Shown in pieces: positions 36,248-44,375 of a DNA stretch of 64,000 bases. The position numbers were made by a program, and so were the translations under genes. The DNA is from Shimia marina (GTDB taxonomy: Bacteria; Pseudomonadota; Alphaproteobacteria; Rhodobacterales; Rhodobacteraceae). Within the stretch, counting starts at the first letter, position 1. Every line of letters starts with the position of its first letter. The notes beneath the pieces were generated by a model, which saw only the letters and a program-made list of their open reading frames with translations, did not search any database and was not told the DNA's origin. The stretch covers positions 21,167 to 85,166 of the forward strand of contig NZ_CYPW01000024.1 in NCBI RefSeq assembly GCF_001458175.1, written 5' to 3'.

Positions 36248-36285
36248 GTGGTAGGTTGCGTTTAATGTTGTTCGCAACCCACCAC
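36248..36285 (-). promoter_or_regulatory. Stem-loop in the 5' leader of the outer-membrane gene
   Basis: GTGGTAGGTTGCG (36248-36260) and CGCAACCCACCAC (36273-36285) pair over 13 positions with one mismatch, 16 bases before the start codon. Smaller inverted repeats lie further upstream (36296-36302/36320-36326 and 36333-36338/36357-36362), then an AT-rich promoter-like stretch. Such leaders often control outer-membrane mRNA stability or bind small RNAs. Confidence 0.5.
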
Positions 36286-36490
36286 GCGGGCCGAGCGATG
36301 TCATTTCACAAGGACAAAAGACATCGTGTGGCCCTGTCAGTGAATAAAAAAGGACAGACAGGCGTTATGATTTTAAGCTTTTGTTTTAATTGAATTTAAT
36401 TTCTCGTGCGCCCGTCAGATGGGCTCACATCGCGCGCAGGGGGGCTTATCTGTTGCAAAAAACCTCACGCAAAGCGGAGCGGGTGTGAGC

Positions 36491-37891
36491 CTAGCCAACA
36501 TCATAGGGCAGCACGTCACGGGTGTTTTCGTTGATGGTCAGGCGGCGTTCCAGTGGCGGTACGGAGCGTTGGTGGCAATGGGTGCGCTCGCAGATGCGGC
36601 AGGAGATGCCGATGGGTTCAAAGGCCTGTGGATTGTCCAGCTCCATATGGTCGGCATATACCAGAGCGTCAGCATGGCGGATTTCGCAGCCCAGAGCGAT
36701 CGCATAGCGGCGCACAGGGGCGCCGAAATGGCCGCCTGATTTGGACACATCTCGCGCGAGAGAAATATAGCGGACACCGTCCGGGGTTTCGGCCAGTTGG
36801 CGCAGGAAGCGGCCCGGCGTTTCAAAGGCGCGGTGCACGTTCCAAAGCGGGCAGGCCCCGCCAAAGCGGGCAAATTGCAGGCGGGTGGCAGAGTGACGTT
36901 TGGTGATGGTGCCAGCCTGATCGACGCGCACAAAGAAGAAGGGGATCCCTTTGTTGCCGGGGCGTTGCAGGGTGGAGAGGCGGTGGGCGACCTGTTCGAT
37001 GGAGGCCCCAAAGCGATTGGAGAGCAGCTCCAGATCATGACGGGTTTCCCGCGCCGCTTCCAGAAAGGTCATGTAAGGCATGAGCGCGGCGCCTGCGAAA
37101 TAATTGGCGAGGCCAATTTTTGCGATGGCGCGCGCGGCATCAGATTGAAAGCGGGCGAAATCCAGTGTGGCTTCCAGGAGTTTGCCATGTTGCAGTAGAG
37201 CAACCTGCAGGAGGAGCTGAAAGGTCTGGGTTTCGGGCTGTGCATAGCGCGAGATCTGAAGGCGCTGGGTTTCGGCATCAAAGATGCGGAGTTGCTCGAT
37301 GTCGGTGAAGGCCACGGCAATGCCCGTGTCATGCAGGCTGGCGACGGCGGCGGCGCGGATGCCGCCGTGGTCGATGGCCTGCTGGGCAAAGCGCTCGGCC
37401 GCATGATCGACCGCGTCAATGTAGTTGTCACAATAGTGGAAGAAGTCGCGCACCTCATCCCAGGGGCTGGCCTGCATCTGAACGTCCTGACGCCCCAGCG
37501 CTTCGTCCAGCGAGGCGAGCCGTTCATGGGTCTGGCGATAGGCGCGGTGGAGCTCCAGAAAGGCACGTGCCAGTGCCGGGGCATTGGAGGCGGTGAGCCG
37601 CAGATCCGCGAGCGGCGCGGAGGTGTCTGCCAAGACCGGATCGGCAAGGGCTTCGCGCATGTCAGAGACCAGACGCTCGCTGTCGCCGGTGCTAAGCTCT
37701 GTGACATCAAGGCCAAATTCCTGTGCCAAGGCGAGCACAACCGTGGTGGAGACCGGGCGGTTGTTGTTCTCCATCTGGTTCAGATAGGGCAGGGAGACCC
37801 CGAGCTTCTGGGCAAAGTCTTTTTGCGTCAGTGTCAGCCGCGTGCGGATTTCGCGCAGCTTGGCGCCTGCGTAGAGTTTCTGCGTGGGCAT
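36491..37891 (-). CDS. pccR: Short-chain fatty acyl-CoA regulator, PccR/RamB type
   Basis: 466 residues: an N-terminal XRE helix-turn-helix (LREIRTRLTLTQKDFAQKLG, then VSLPYLNQMENNNRPVS) followed by a long IrrE-like and C-terminal ligand domain with Cys-rich end CRICERTHCHQR. This is the architecture of the ScfR family (RamB, MccR, PccR). In Rhodobacter sphaeroides PccR controls propionyl-CoA carboxylase; here the gene lies 1.5 kb from pccB. The start at 37891 follows GAGAGG and begins the HTH segment. TTTGC-type repeats just upstream suggest autoregulation. Confidence 0.88.
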   Translation of the reverse strand: MPTQKLYAGAKLREIRTRLTLTQKDFAQKLGVSLPYLNQMENNNRPVSTTVVLALAQEFGLDVTELSTGDSERLVSDMREALADPVLADTSAPLADLRLTASNAPALARAFLELHRAYRQTHERLASLDEALGRQDVQMQASPWDEVRDFFHYCDNYIDAVDHAAERFAQQAIDHGGIRAAAVASLHDTGIAVAFTDIEQLRIFDAETQRLQISRYAQPETQTFQLLLQVALLQHGKLLEATLDFARFQSDAARAIAKIGLANYFAGAALMPYMTFLEAARETRHDLELLSNRFGASIEQVAHRLSTLQRPGNKGIPFFFVRVDQAGTITKRHSATRLQFARFGGACPLWNVHRAFETPGRFLRQLAETPDGVRYISLARDVSKSGGHFGAPVRRYAIALGCEIRHADALVYADHMELDNPQAFEPIGISCRICERTHCHQRSVPPLERRLTINENTRDVLPYDVG

Positions 37892-37904
37892 GGCTGTCCT
37901 CTCG

Positions 37905-37934
37905 GTTGCATAGCTGCAAAGATAGCTTTGCAAA
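37905..37934. promoter_or_regulatory. TTTGC-type repeats upstream of pccR
   Basis: A perfect palindrome TTTGCAAA (37927-37934) and, 8 bp apart, GTTGCATA and GCTGCAAA (37905-37920) sit within 45 bases of the pccR start. TTTGCAAA is the core I recall for the related regulator RamB and for PccR. Confidence 0.6.
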
Positions 37935-37970
37935 CTGCTGGAGGCCAGAGCAAGAATGCGGGCCGGTGCG

Positions 37971-39191
37971 TTACAGGCCCAGCATCTTCTCGCGGCGGAT
38001 CACCATGGCAATGGCCGTGACCCCCAAAACGGAGGTGGCCAGCATCAGCCAGAGCAGGGGGAAGGCCCCGGTTTCGGTGGTGAGCAATGCGCCCGCCAGT
38101 GCGGAGAGGGCGGCACCGCCGCCAATCATGATGGCACCAGAGAGTCCCGCAGCTGTGCCAGCGAGATGAGGGCGCACGGACAGGGCGCCGGCGGTGGCAT
38201 TGGGGATGGCGAGGCCATTGCCGATGCCCACAAATGTCATGAAACCAAAAAAGATTTCAGCGGAGCCAAGGCCTGCCGCAAAGATCGAGAGCGACGCGGC
38301 AATACCCAATCCGCAGATGGCGCAGCCGGTGAAGACCATGCGGTTTACGCCAAAGCGCGCGGAATAGCGGCCCGACAGGAAGTTGCCGATAAAATACCCC
38401 AAGGCTGGGGCGCCAAAGTAGACGCCCATTTTGGTTGCGCTCATGCCGAAAAATTCGGTGGCCACAAAGGGGGCACCGCCGAGGTAGGCAAAGAAGGCTC
38501 CGGAGGTGAAGCCATTGGCCAGGGAGTAGCCCCAGAAGCGCGGGGAGGTCAGGAGTTCGGGGTATTCCCGAAACTGTTGCGGCAGTGTGAGGCCGGATGA
38601 GGTTTTTGTTTCGCCCAGATCGCGGTAGGTGATCCAGAAGATGGCGAGCCCCAGTAAAAAGAGCATCCAGAAGCTGGCCTGCCAGCCAAAGGTCGCATCC
38701 AGCAAGCCGCCAAGCGCCGGGCCGATCATGGGCACCACGGTCATGCCCATGGTGACATAGCCGATCATGGAGGCGGCCTGATCTGTGGGCACCATATCGC
38801 GCACCACGGCGCGTGACAGCACCATGGCGACGACCACGGCGGCCTGTAGCATGCGGAAGGTCAGAAAGATGGCGGCATTGGGCGCGTAGATGCAGCCAAG
38901 CGTTGCCAATAGGAAAATCGCCATTCCGCTCAGAATGACCGGGCGGCGGCCAAATTTGTCAGAGATTGGGCCAACGACGATCTGAAGCACCGCATTCACA
39001 GCGAGATAGACTGCGATGGACAGCTGCATGACGCCATAGTCTGTGTCAAAGTAGGCCGTCATGGAGGGCAGGCTGGGCAGGAAAATATTCATGCACAACG
39101 CAGAGACCCCTGCCAGCAGGATCAATGTGAAGATATTTGGTGGCGACCGGCGGTCCAGAAACTGACCCCGTGGCGATGTTTGTGAGCTCAT
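37971..39191 (-). CDS. Bcr/CflA-family MFS transporter
   Basis: 406 residues, 12 predicted membrane helices. The MFS signature GPISDKFGRRPVILSG lies between helices 2 and 3, and the N-terminal half (MNIFLPSLPSMTAYF) matches the Bcr/CflA multidrug efflux group. The ATG at 39191 has no clear ribosome binding site. It is upstream of pccR on the same strand, with an 79-base gap, and divergent from pccB across a region holding the TTTGC repeats, so it may be part of the same regulon, possibly exporting a toxic acid or intermediate; this is inference. Confidence 0.9.
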   Translation of the reverse strand: MSSQTSPRGQFLDRRSPPNIFTLILLAGVSALCMNIFLPSLPSMTAYFDTDYGVMQLSIAVYLAVNAVLQIVVGPISDKFGRRPVILSGMAIFLLATLGCIYAPNAAIFLTFRMLQAAVVVAMVLSRAVVRDMVPTDQAASMIGYVTMGMTVVPMIGPALGGLLDATFGWQASFWMLFLLGLAIFWITYRDLGETKTSSGLTLPQQFREYPELLTSPRFWGYSLANGFTSGAFFAYLGGAPFVATEFFGMSATKMGVYFGAPALGYFIGNFLSGRYSARFGVNRMVFTGCAICGLGIAASLSIFAAGLGSAEIFFGFMTFVGIGNGLAIPNATAGALSVRPHLAGTAAGLSGAIMIGGGAALSALAGALLTTETGAFPLLWLMLATSVLGVTAIAMVIRREKMLGL

Positions 39192-39251
39192 GGCGTAAGA
39201 GGTAGGAGGCGGCGGGCGGAATGTCCATCGACAAGATTAAACTGTGAAGTA

Positions 39252-39307
39252 TTTGCTAATTTGCAATTCGCAGCCCCTTTATTCTGTTCGATTTGCAAAT
39301 TTGCTTA
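39252..39307. promoter_or_regulatory. Candidate PccR-binding direct repeats in the MFS/pccB divergent region
   Basis: Two 16-bp elements, TTTGCTAATTTGCAAT (39252-39267) and TTTGCAAATTTGCTTA (39292-39307), each hold two TTTGC units 8 bp apart; the elements are 40 bp apart, and another TTTGC lies at 39316-39320. They are 127-182 bases before the pccB start. The match to the repeats beside pccR makes them the likely binding sites of that regulator. Confidence 0.65.
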
Positions 39308-39433
39308 ATAAGTCTTTTGCCGAGTCGGTCTGGCCCCTATGATCATTTAAAATCCGCCTAATTCGGGGGCATTTGCGCCTTGGGTGGGGGAAGAGATCAA
39401 CGAGAGATCATAGAGAGATCACGGGGAACCGCC

Positions 39434-40966
39434 ATGAAAGACATTTTGGAACAGTTGGAAGAACGCCGCGAGATTGCCCGTTTGGGGGGTGGTCAGCGCC
39501 GCATTGACAGTCAGCACGCCAAGGGCAAGCTGACGGCGCGTGAGCGGATCGAGCTGTTGCTGGATGAAGGCAGCTTTGAAGAGTTTGACATGTTCAAAAC
39601 ACACCGCTGCACCGAATTCGGCATGGAGCAGGAAAAACCCGCAGGTGATGGTGTGATCACGGGCTGGGGCACGATCAATGGTCGTGTTGTTTATGTGTTC
39701 TCTCAGGACTTTACCGTGTTTGGCGGCTCTCTGTCTGAGACCCACGCCCAGAAGATCTGCAAAATTCAGGACATGGCGATCCAGAACGGCGCGCCCATCA
39801 TTGGTCTGAATGACTCCGGCGGCGCACGTATTCAGGAGGGTGTGGACTCTCTGGCGGGTTATGCCGAAGTGTTCCAGCGCAACATCATGGCGTCCGGTGT
39901 GGTGCCGCAGATCTCTGTGATTATGGGGCCATGTGCCGGTGGTGCGGTCTACTCGCCCGCAATGACCGACTTCATCTTTATGGTGAAAGACAGCTCTTAT
40001 ATGTTTGTCACCGGCCCGGATGTTGTGAAGACCGTGACCAATGAGGTTGTCACCGCCGAGGAACTGGGCGGGGCGTCTACGCACACCAAGAAGTCTTCTG
40101 TGGCGGATGGGGCGTTTGAAAACGACGTGGAGGCGCTGGCCGAAGTGCGCCGTCTGGTGGACTTCCTGCCGCTCAACAACCGCGAAAAGCCGCCGGTGCG
40201 CCCGTTCTTTGATGAGCCGGGCCGGATTGAGAAAAGCCTCGACACGCTGATCCCTGAAAACCCGAACACGCCTTATGACATGAAAGAGCTGATCACCAAG
40301 GTGGCAGACGAAGGCGATTTCTACGAAATTCAGGAAGATTACGCCAAGAACATCATCACCGGTTTCATCCGTCTGGAAGGGCAGACTGTGGGTGTTGTGG
40401 CCAACCAGCCGATGGTGCTGGCGGGCTGTCTGGATATCGACAGCTCTCGCAAGGCGGCACGGTTCGTGCGCTTCTGTGATTGTTTTGAAATTCCGATCCT
40501 GACGCTTGTGGATGTTCCGGGCTTCCTGCCGGGCACCTCACAAGAATATGGTGGCGTGATCAAACACGGTGCGAAGCTGCTGTTTGCCTATGGGGAAGCC
40601 ACTGTTCCAAAGGTGACCGTGATCACCCGCAAAGCCTATGGTGGGGCCTATGACGTGATGGCGTCCAAACACCTGCGCGGTGATTTCAACTACGCTTGGC
40701 CCACGGCGGAGATTGCGGTGATGGGCGCGAAAGGCGCAACCGAGATCATTCACCGTGCGGATCTGGGCGATGCGGAGAAAATTGCGGCACACACCAAAGA
40801 TTATGAAGACCGGTTTGCAACGCCATTTGTGGCGGCAGAGCGGGGCTTTATCGACGAGGTGATCATGCCGCAGAGCACACGCCGCCGTGTGAGCCGGGCT
40901 TTTGCGTCATTGCGCAACAAGAAGCTCGAAAACCCGTGGAAGAAGCACGACAACATTCCGCTGTAA
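39434..40966 (+). CDS. pccB: Propionyl-CoA carboxylase beta subunit
   Basis: Carboxyltransferase subunit that moves CO2 from biotin to propionyl-CoA, giving (S)-methylmalonyl-CoA. 510 residues from the ATG at 39434. Conserved segments include [40 protein letters not shown] and the C-terminal [20 protein letters not shown]. Asp in VDVPG and the paired crotonase-like halves are as in other PccB proteins. The partner subunit is not adjacent: four small coupled genes start 5 bases after its stop and pccA is 4.4 kb away. Confidence 0.98.
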   Translation: MKDILEQLEERREIARLGGGQRRIDSQHAKGKLTARERIELLLDEGSFEEFDMFKTHRCTEFGMEQEKPAGDGVITGWGTINGRVVYVFSQDFTVFGGSLSETHAQKICKIQDMAIQNGAPIIGLNDSGGARIQEGVDSLAGYAEVFQRNIMASGVVPQISVIMGPCAGGAVYSPAMTDFIFMVKDSSYMFVTGPDVVKTVTNEVVTAEELGGASTHTKKSSVADGAFENDVEALAEVRRLVDFLPLNNREKPPVRPFFDEPGRIEKSLDTLIPENPNTPYDMKELITKVADEGDFYEIQEDYAKNIITGFIRLEGQTVGVVANQPMVLAGCLDIDSSRKAARFVRFCDCFEIPILTLVDVPGFLPGTSQEYGGVIKHGAKLLFAYGEATVPKVTVITRKAYGGAYDVMASKHLRGDFNYAWPTAEIAVMGAKGATEIIHRADLGDAEKIAAHTKDYEDRFATPFVAAERGFIDEVIMPQSTRRRVSRAFASLRNKKLENPWKKHDNIPL

Positions 40967-40970
40967 AAAA

Positions 40971-41366
40971 ATGCCGTCTAGCTCCTATCCCATAAGCTAC
41001 GAGACCGAGAAGTACATTGCGGCCTCCATCGAGAACAATAAGTTTGCGATTGTTTTTGCTGGTGCTCCCTTCTTGTCAGTTTTCCTTTTCACATCGTTGA
41101 ATGTGGATGGGTTGGAACTGGAGACTCTCGTTGCCTTGGCGATTGGAGCTAGCGGCCTCTTCTTGACGTTGGTTTATAGCATGTATCGCCTTGTAACCTT
41201 GCACCGATACCGTGCGCTCGTTTTGAGTGCTCTTGCTAGAGGGGAACGCGGGGAGATGGACATATCTCGTTCTCCTGCATGGCTAAGTGTGCTGCCGGGG
41301 GTAGCGCTTTTTATTGGCTATGGTTCATCTTTTTTCGCGCTCATTATCCAGTTGGTGCGGTCATGA
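40971..41366 (+). CDS. Small membrane protein of unknown function, first of the pcc-internal set
   Basis: 131 residues, not recognised. Three hydrophobic segments (about 25-42, 52-74 and 103-128) indicate an integral membrane protein; the loop 75-102 is basic and probably cytosolic. The start lies 4 bases after the pccB stop with no ribosome binding site, suggesting reinitiation after pccB. Codon use is less GC-rich at third positions than in pccB, a hint of different origin. Its stop overlaps the next start (ATGA). Confidence 0.7.
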   Translation: MPSSSYPISYETEKYIAASIENNKFAIVFAGAPFLSVFLFTSLNVDGLELETLVALAIGASGLFLTLVYSMYRLVTLHRYRALVLSALARGERGEMDISRSPAWLSVLPGVALFIGYGSSFFALIIQLVRS

Positions 41367-41470
41367 CCCAACTCCTCCAAGGCCAAACACTGACGATTTC
41401 CTATGCTGAGAGCTTGGGGTCATATGCCGCTGCGATTGTGATCGTATCTGGCGCGGCGTTGCCCGGATGA
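41363..41470 (+). CDS. 35-residue small protein, coupled on both sides
   Basis: MTQLLQGQTLTISYAESLGS then a hydrophobic, Ala/Val-rich tail (YAAAIVIVSGAALPG). It is too short for usual gene calls, but its ATG overlaps the upstream stop (ATGA at 41363) and its TGA overlaps the downstream ATG (41467), leaving no gap. This double coupling is the main evidence that it is translated; the product may be a membrane-associated peptide, or its translation may only serve coupling. Confidence 0.5.
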   Translation: MTQLLQGQTLTISYAESLGSYAAAIVIVSGAALPG

Positions 41471-41820
41471 GCCGCAGCCGGTGGCATATCTTGCGTGAGG
41501 GCAATGCGCTTATCATGACGCGGCGGTTGCCGGTGCGTTGGGATGTGGTGGCGGAGACCACGCTGCCGGACGGTGGCCTGTTGCGGACAGCCCAGCAGGT
41601 GCGCCAGGACATGTGGCGGGCCTTGCAGGATCTGCGTGGCTTTGCGCCGATTGTCGAAGTGCGCCGATCTGGCGGGCTATTGCATCTGCGCGCCGGAGGC
41701 GCGGTGGATGGGAAGCTGGCCCAAGCCCATGTGGAAACGGTGATTTCTGAGCTTCTGAGCTGTTCAGATCGGCGGGCACGCTGGTGCCGTCATGCGCAAC
41801 ACAGAAAGGTTGTGGCATGA
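41467..41820 (+). CDS. Conserved-looking small protein of unknown function
   Basis: 117 residues, not recognised. An alpha-beta pattern (PVRWDVVAETTLPDGGLLR, a helix QQVRQDMWRALQDL, strand IVEVRRSGGLLHLRAGG, helix HVETVISELLS) looks like a compact soluble fold, with a basic Cys-containing tail (CSDRRARWCRHAQ). Both ends overlap neighbouring genes by ATGA. Codon use is typical of the genome. Confidence 0.65.
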   Translation: MSRSRWHILREGNALIMTRRLPVRWDVVAETTLPDGGLLRTAQQVRQDMWRALQDLRGFAPIVEVRRSGGLLHLRAGGAVDGKLAQAHVETVISELLSCSDRRARWCRHAQHRKVVA

Positions 41821-42311
41821 TGATGCAGCCTGAAAATGCGCGGTTTGATCAAAAAACTCCTGCTGAGTGCACAATTTTTGGAGCTTTTACAAAAAATCTG
41901 TGCAAGCCTGCGACTCACGTTGCAGTTTCCGCCGCGTTAGGAGGGGCCCTTTCGGGCGCGGCCACGGCTGGGGTTTTGGAGGAGACCCCGGCCGTGCCCT
42001 CGGGCAACGAGATCCATCTTCAGGAAAAGCTTTTTGAAACCCGTGCCGATGGCACCCGTGTGGCGCGGTTCCGCTATGTCATGCCCCTCATGCGTCAGGG
42101 GATCGACTTTGCCGAGATTGAGGAAGACTTCTTTCACCTGTGCATCGGCGTCGCAGTGCCTTATTTGGCTGTTTCTGAAGAAACAGTCGATCAGGTGATC
42201 ATATCCATGGCGGACAGAGAAACAGACTTTGGCGTGACAACACATCTCGCCAAGCAATATTTTGAAGCATTCAGCGTGCAAGATGGCACCTGCATCTGGG
42301 AGGGTTTCTGA
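41817..42311 (+). CDS. DUF6497-like exported protein
   Basis: 164 residues from the first of three adjacent ATG codons, the one overlapping the upstream stop. After an unusual polar 32-residue leader comes a weak hydrophobic stretch (VAVSAALGGALSGAATAGVL), then the domain starting VPSGNEIHLQEKLFE. HLCIGVAVPYLA, DQVIISMADRETDFG and the ending GTCIWEGF with two likely disulfide cysteines fit the DUF6497 family of Rhodobacterales as I remember it. The function is unknown. The long leader raises the question whether export still occurs. Confidence 0.7.
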   Translation: MMMQPENARFDQKTPAECTIFGAFTKNLCKPATHVAVSAALGGALSGAATAGVLEETPAVPSGNEIHLQEKLFETRADGTRVARFRYVMPLMRQGIDFAEIEEDFFHLCIGVAVPYLAVSEETVDQVIISMADRETDFGVTTHLAKQYFEAFSVQDGTCIWEGF

Positions 42312-42513
42312 TGACACCACTAGATGTTGTCTCCGCATGCGCACCCGCAGAGCGCAATGCGACTTTGCAGTCACATCAGGTCAACTTGGGCCTGTATCTG
42401 TATCTTTTTGCAGAACAAACCCCTATCCTGCGCCCATGTCACAGTTCCGTGGCACAGAGGCAGGCAGGGTCAACGCGCCCTGCTTCACGTCAAAACAATG
42501 AGTGGAGAAACAG

Positions 42514-42660
42514 ATGTCCAAGAGCATCAAGACATTCCTCGCGGTTGGCCTGGTGGCCGTGGTTGCCGCATGCGGTCAAAGCGCCCCAGTTGAAGAATAC
42601 GTTGTGGTCGACCCAGAGCCGATCTCTTCTGAGCCAACCTACACCGGCAAATACAAGTAA
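42514..42660 (+). CDS. 48-residue lipoprotein
   Basis: MSKSIKTFLAVGLVAVVAAC: a signal peptide ending in lipobox VAAC, lipidated Cys20, then a short acidic Pro/Glu-rich tail ending TYTGKYK. GGAGA lies just ahead of the ATG. Too short to be called by length filters but well formed. The function is unknown; small lipoproteins of this design are common and poorly described. Confidence 0.75.
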   Translation: MSKSIKTFLAVGLVAVVAACGQSAPVEEYVVVDPEPISSEPTYTGKYK

Positions 42661-42762
42661 GGCGCTTTGCCTCACTGGTTCTAAGACCGGCGGGCAGGCT
42701 TTGCGGCCTGTTCGCATTTCACACGGCGCAGCGCCCCTCCAAACCAACGAAGGAGGCGTGGC

Positions 42763-43113
42763 ATGCTAAAGCACCGTGGCTTCCCCGGACGTCTTCCGGG
42801 CACAGATTTTCAATTCACCATTCGTCGTGCCAACCCCCGTGGGGTGACCGCGATCACGCGCCGTGAGCGGTTCAAGGATCGCAAGCCAGCGGATCGTCGG
42901 GCGGATATCGCCTTTATGCAGGCCCTGTGGGAGCATTTTGAAGATCAGCCTTTTGAGCGTGGCAATCTGGATGCCGGGCGGCTGAGCTGGCTTTTTGGGC
43001 GCGAAGTGATCGCAGCGGAAGAGGATTTTGATCCTGAAAGCTATGACGCGCTTCTGGTGATTGATGAAGCGGTGGCGCGGGCGTCCTTCCCGGATGCGTT
43101 CGAGGATTTCTGA
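42763..43113 (+). CDS. Hypothetical protein, 116 residues
   Basis: Not recognised. Basic at the N-terminus (RRANPRGVTAITRRERFKDR) and acidic at the C-terminus (EDFDPESYDALLVIDEA), soluble, no signal peptide. AGGAGG precedes the ATG, giving good translational support. It is plus strand, 102 bases after the small lipoprotein, and convergent with the porin. Confidence 0.65.
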   Translation: MLKHRGFPGRLPGTDFQFTIRRANPRGVTAITRRERFKDRKPADRRADIAFMQALWEHFEDQPFERGNLDAGRLSWLFGREVIAAEEDFDPESYDALLVIDEAVARASFPDAFEDF

Positions 43114-43155
43114 TGATGCACACGGGCGCATATCACATGGCGACCCCCATGGGCG

Positions 43156-43189
43156 TGGCCCCACCCGCAGAGAACTGCGGGCAGGGCCA
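43156..43189. terminator. Hairpin between the 116-residue gene and the porin
   Basis: TGGCCC-CA-CCCGCAG (43156-43170) pairs with CTGCGGG-CA-GGGCCA (43175-43189): 13 base pairs, a symmetric CA/CA internal loop and an AGAA tetraloop. It lies between two convergent 3' ends; no T-tract, so a bidirectional end structure. Confidence 0.6.
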
Positions 43190-43226
43190 TGGCTTTGGTG
43201 TGTTGCGCTATGACCTGCGCCCGGCA

Positions 43227-44375
43227 TCAGAAATTCAGTTGAACCGCCAGTTGAATGCGGTCGGCGTCAAACGTCTGTCCGGTGTTCACATCATCACGCT
43301 CCCCGATGAAGTATTCTGCGCTGAGTGTCAGATTGTCGGTGACTTTGTAGAACGCGTTGAGGTGGAGCGACTCCAACTCGGTGAAGGACAGGGCACCAGT
43401 GCTGGTGGCGAGGTCGTATTCCTCCCGTCCGTAGGCAATGCCCACGTTCCAGCGGTCTCCAATGTCCTGACGGAACTCCAGCGTGTAGCCGGTGACATCA
43501 TTGGCGCGCCCACCAACAGCTGCGCTGCCACCCCCGTTCAGGATGGAGCCGAGCGCTTCGCCGTCCACATAGGTGGCCTGAAACAAGCCGCCTTCCCACG
43601 GACGTACGGCACCGGAGAGGGTGAAGCCGCTCTGGTCGATGTCAGTGTTGCCCACAAGGACACTGCCGGTGAGGGCCGCGACGCGCGCTGTGAAGAGATC
43701 GGTGTCATAAGACAGGGCCGAGGTGAAGGTCGGGTCATTGGACGCGGCGTTGTTTTCTTCGATCGAGGCGCTGAAGGTCAGGTTATCCCAGCTGTGGGTG
43801 TATCTGATCTGCGGGACGCGGGCGAAGGAGATGCCGACCGGGCCGGTGAATTCCACTGTGGTGGGGAACTGTCCAATAGGCATGAAGTTGGTCCAGTCCT
43901 GACCAATCAACCAGTGATCGCCAATTTGAACGCTGGCGTGGCGCAGGCGCAGTTCTGCGGTGCCGTTGGAGCCAAACAGGTCCAGTTCGAGGCGACCGGA
44001 GACCGTGCCGATGCCGGTTTCGGTGCTGGTGCGGAAGCCCAGTCGCGACTGGCGTGCGGTGGCGCCAAAGCTGCCATCGGTGGCATTGGTGGGTTCGCCA
44101 ATGGCGCTGACGGAGGCAGAGTCGCCCTGGCGGAAGTCATTTTCATAGAAGAAGTCGGACTTCAGGTAGCCGTAGATGTCGACGCTGGTGCCCCCGACAT
44201 TAAAGTCGCCGCTGCCTGTGCTGCGCGGTTCGCTGCCGGCCTCAAGAGCTTCTACGCGGGCGCGCAGAGCGTCCAGCTCGGCCTGCGCCCCTTGATCCTG
44301 TGCCTGCGCCAGAGTGCCTGTGGCAGCTATGGCCAAAGTGGCGACAGTCAAGAGGTGATGTCTGGTTATACTCAT
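43227..44375 (-). CDS. DcaP-like trimeric outer-membrane porin
   Basis: 382 residues. Signal peptide to about residue 26 (LAQAQDQG), then a short coiled-coil (QAELDALRARVEALEAG) typical of porins with a periplasmic trimer stalk, then a barrel starting VDIYGYLKSDFFYENDF and ending IQLAVQLNF with terminal Phe. The DcaP group takes up dicarboxylates and similar compounds; no substrate can be read here. It is inserted, in the opposite direction, between pccB and pccA, and its reverse strand gives a long but spurious open frame. Confidence 0.85.
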   Translation of the reverse strand: MSITRHHLLTVATLAIAATGTLAQAQDQGAQAELDALRARVEALEAGSEPRSTGSGDFNVGGTSVDIYGYLKSDFFYENDFRQGDSASVSAIGEPTNATDGSFGATARQSRLGFRTSTETGIGTVSGRLELDLFGSNGTAELRLRHASVQIGDHWLIGQDWTNFMPIGQFPTTVEFTGPVGISFARVPQIRYTHSWDNLTFSASIEENNAASNDPTFTSALSYDTDLFTARVAALTGSVLVGNTDIDQSGFTLSGAVRPWEGGLFQATYVDGEALGSILNGGGSAAVGGRANDVTGYTLEFRQDIGDRWNVGIAYGREEYDLATSTGALSFTELESLHLNAFYKVTDNLTLSAEYFIGERDDVNTGQTFDADRIQLAVQLNF

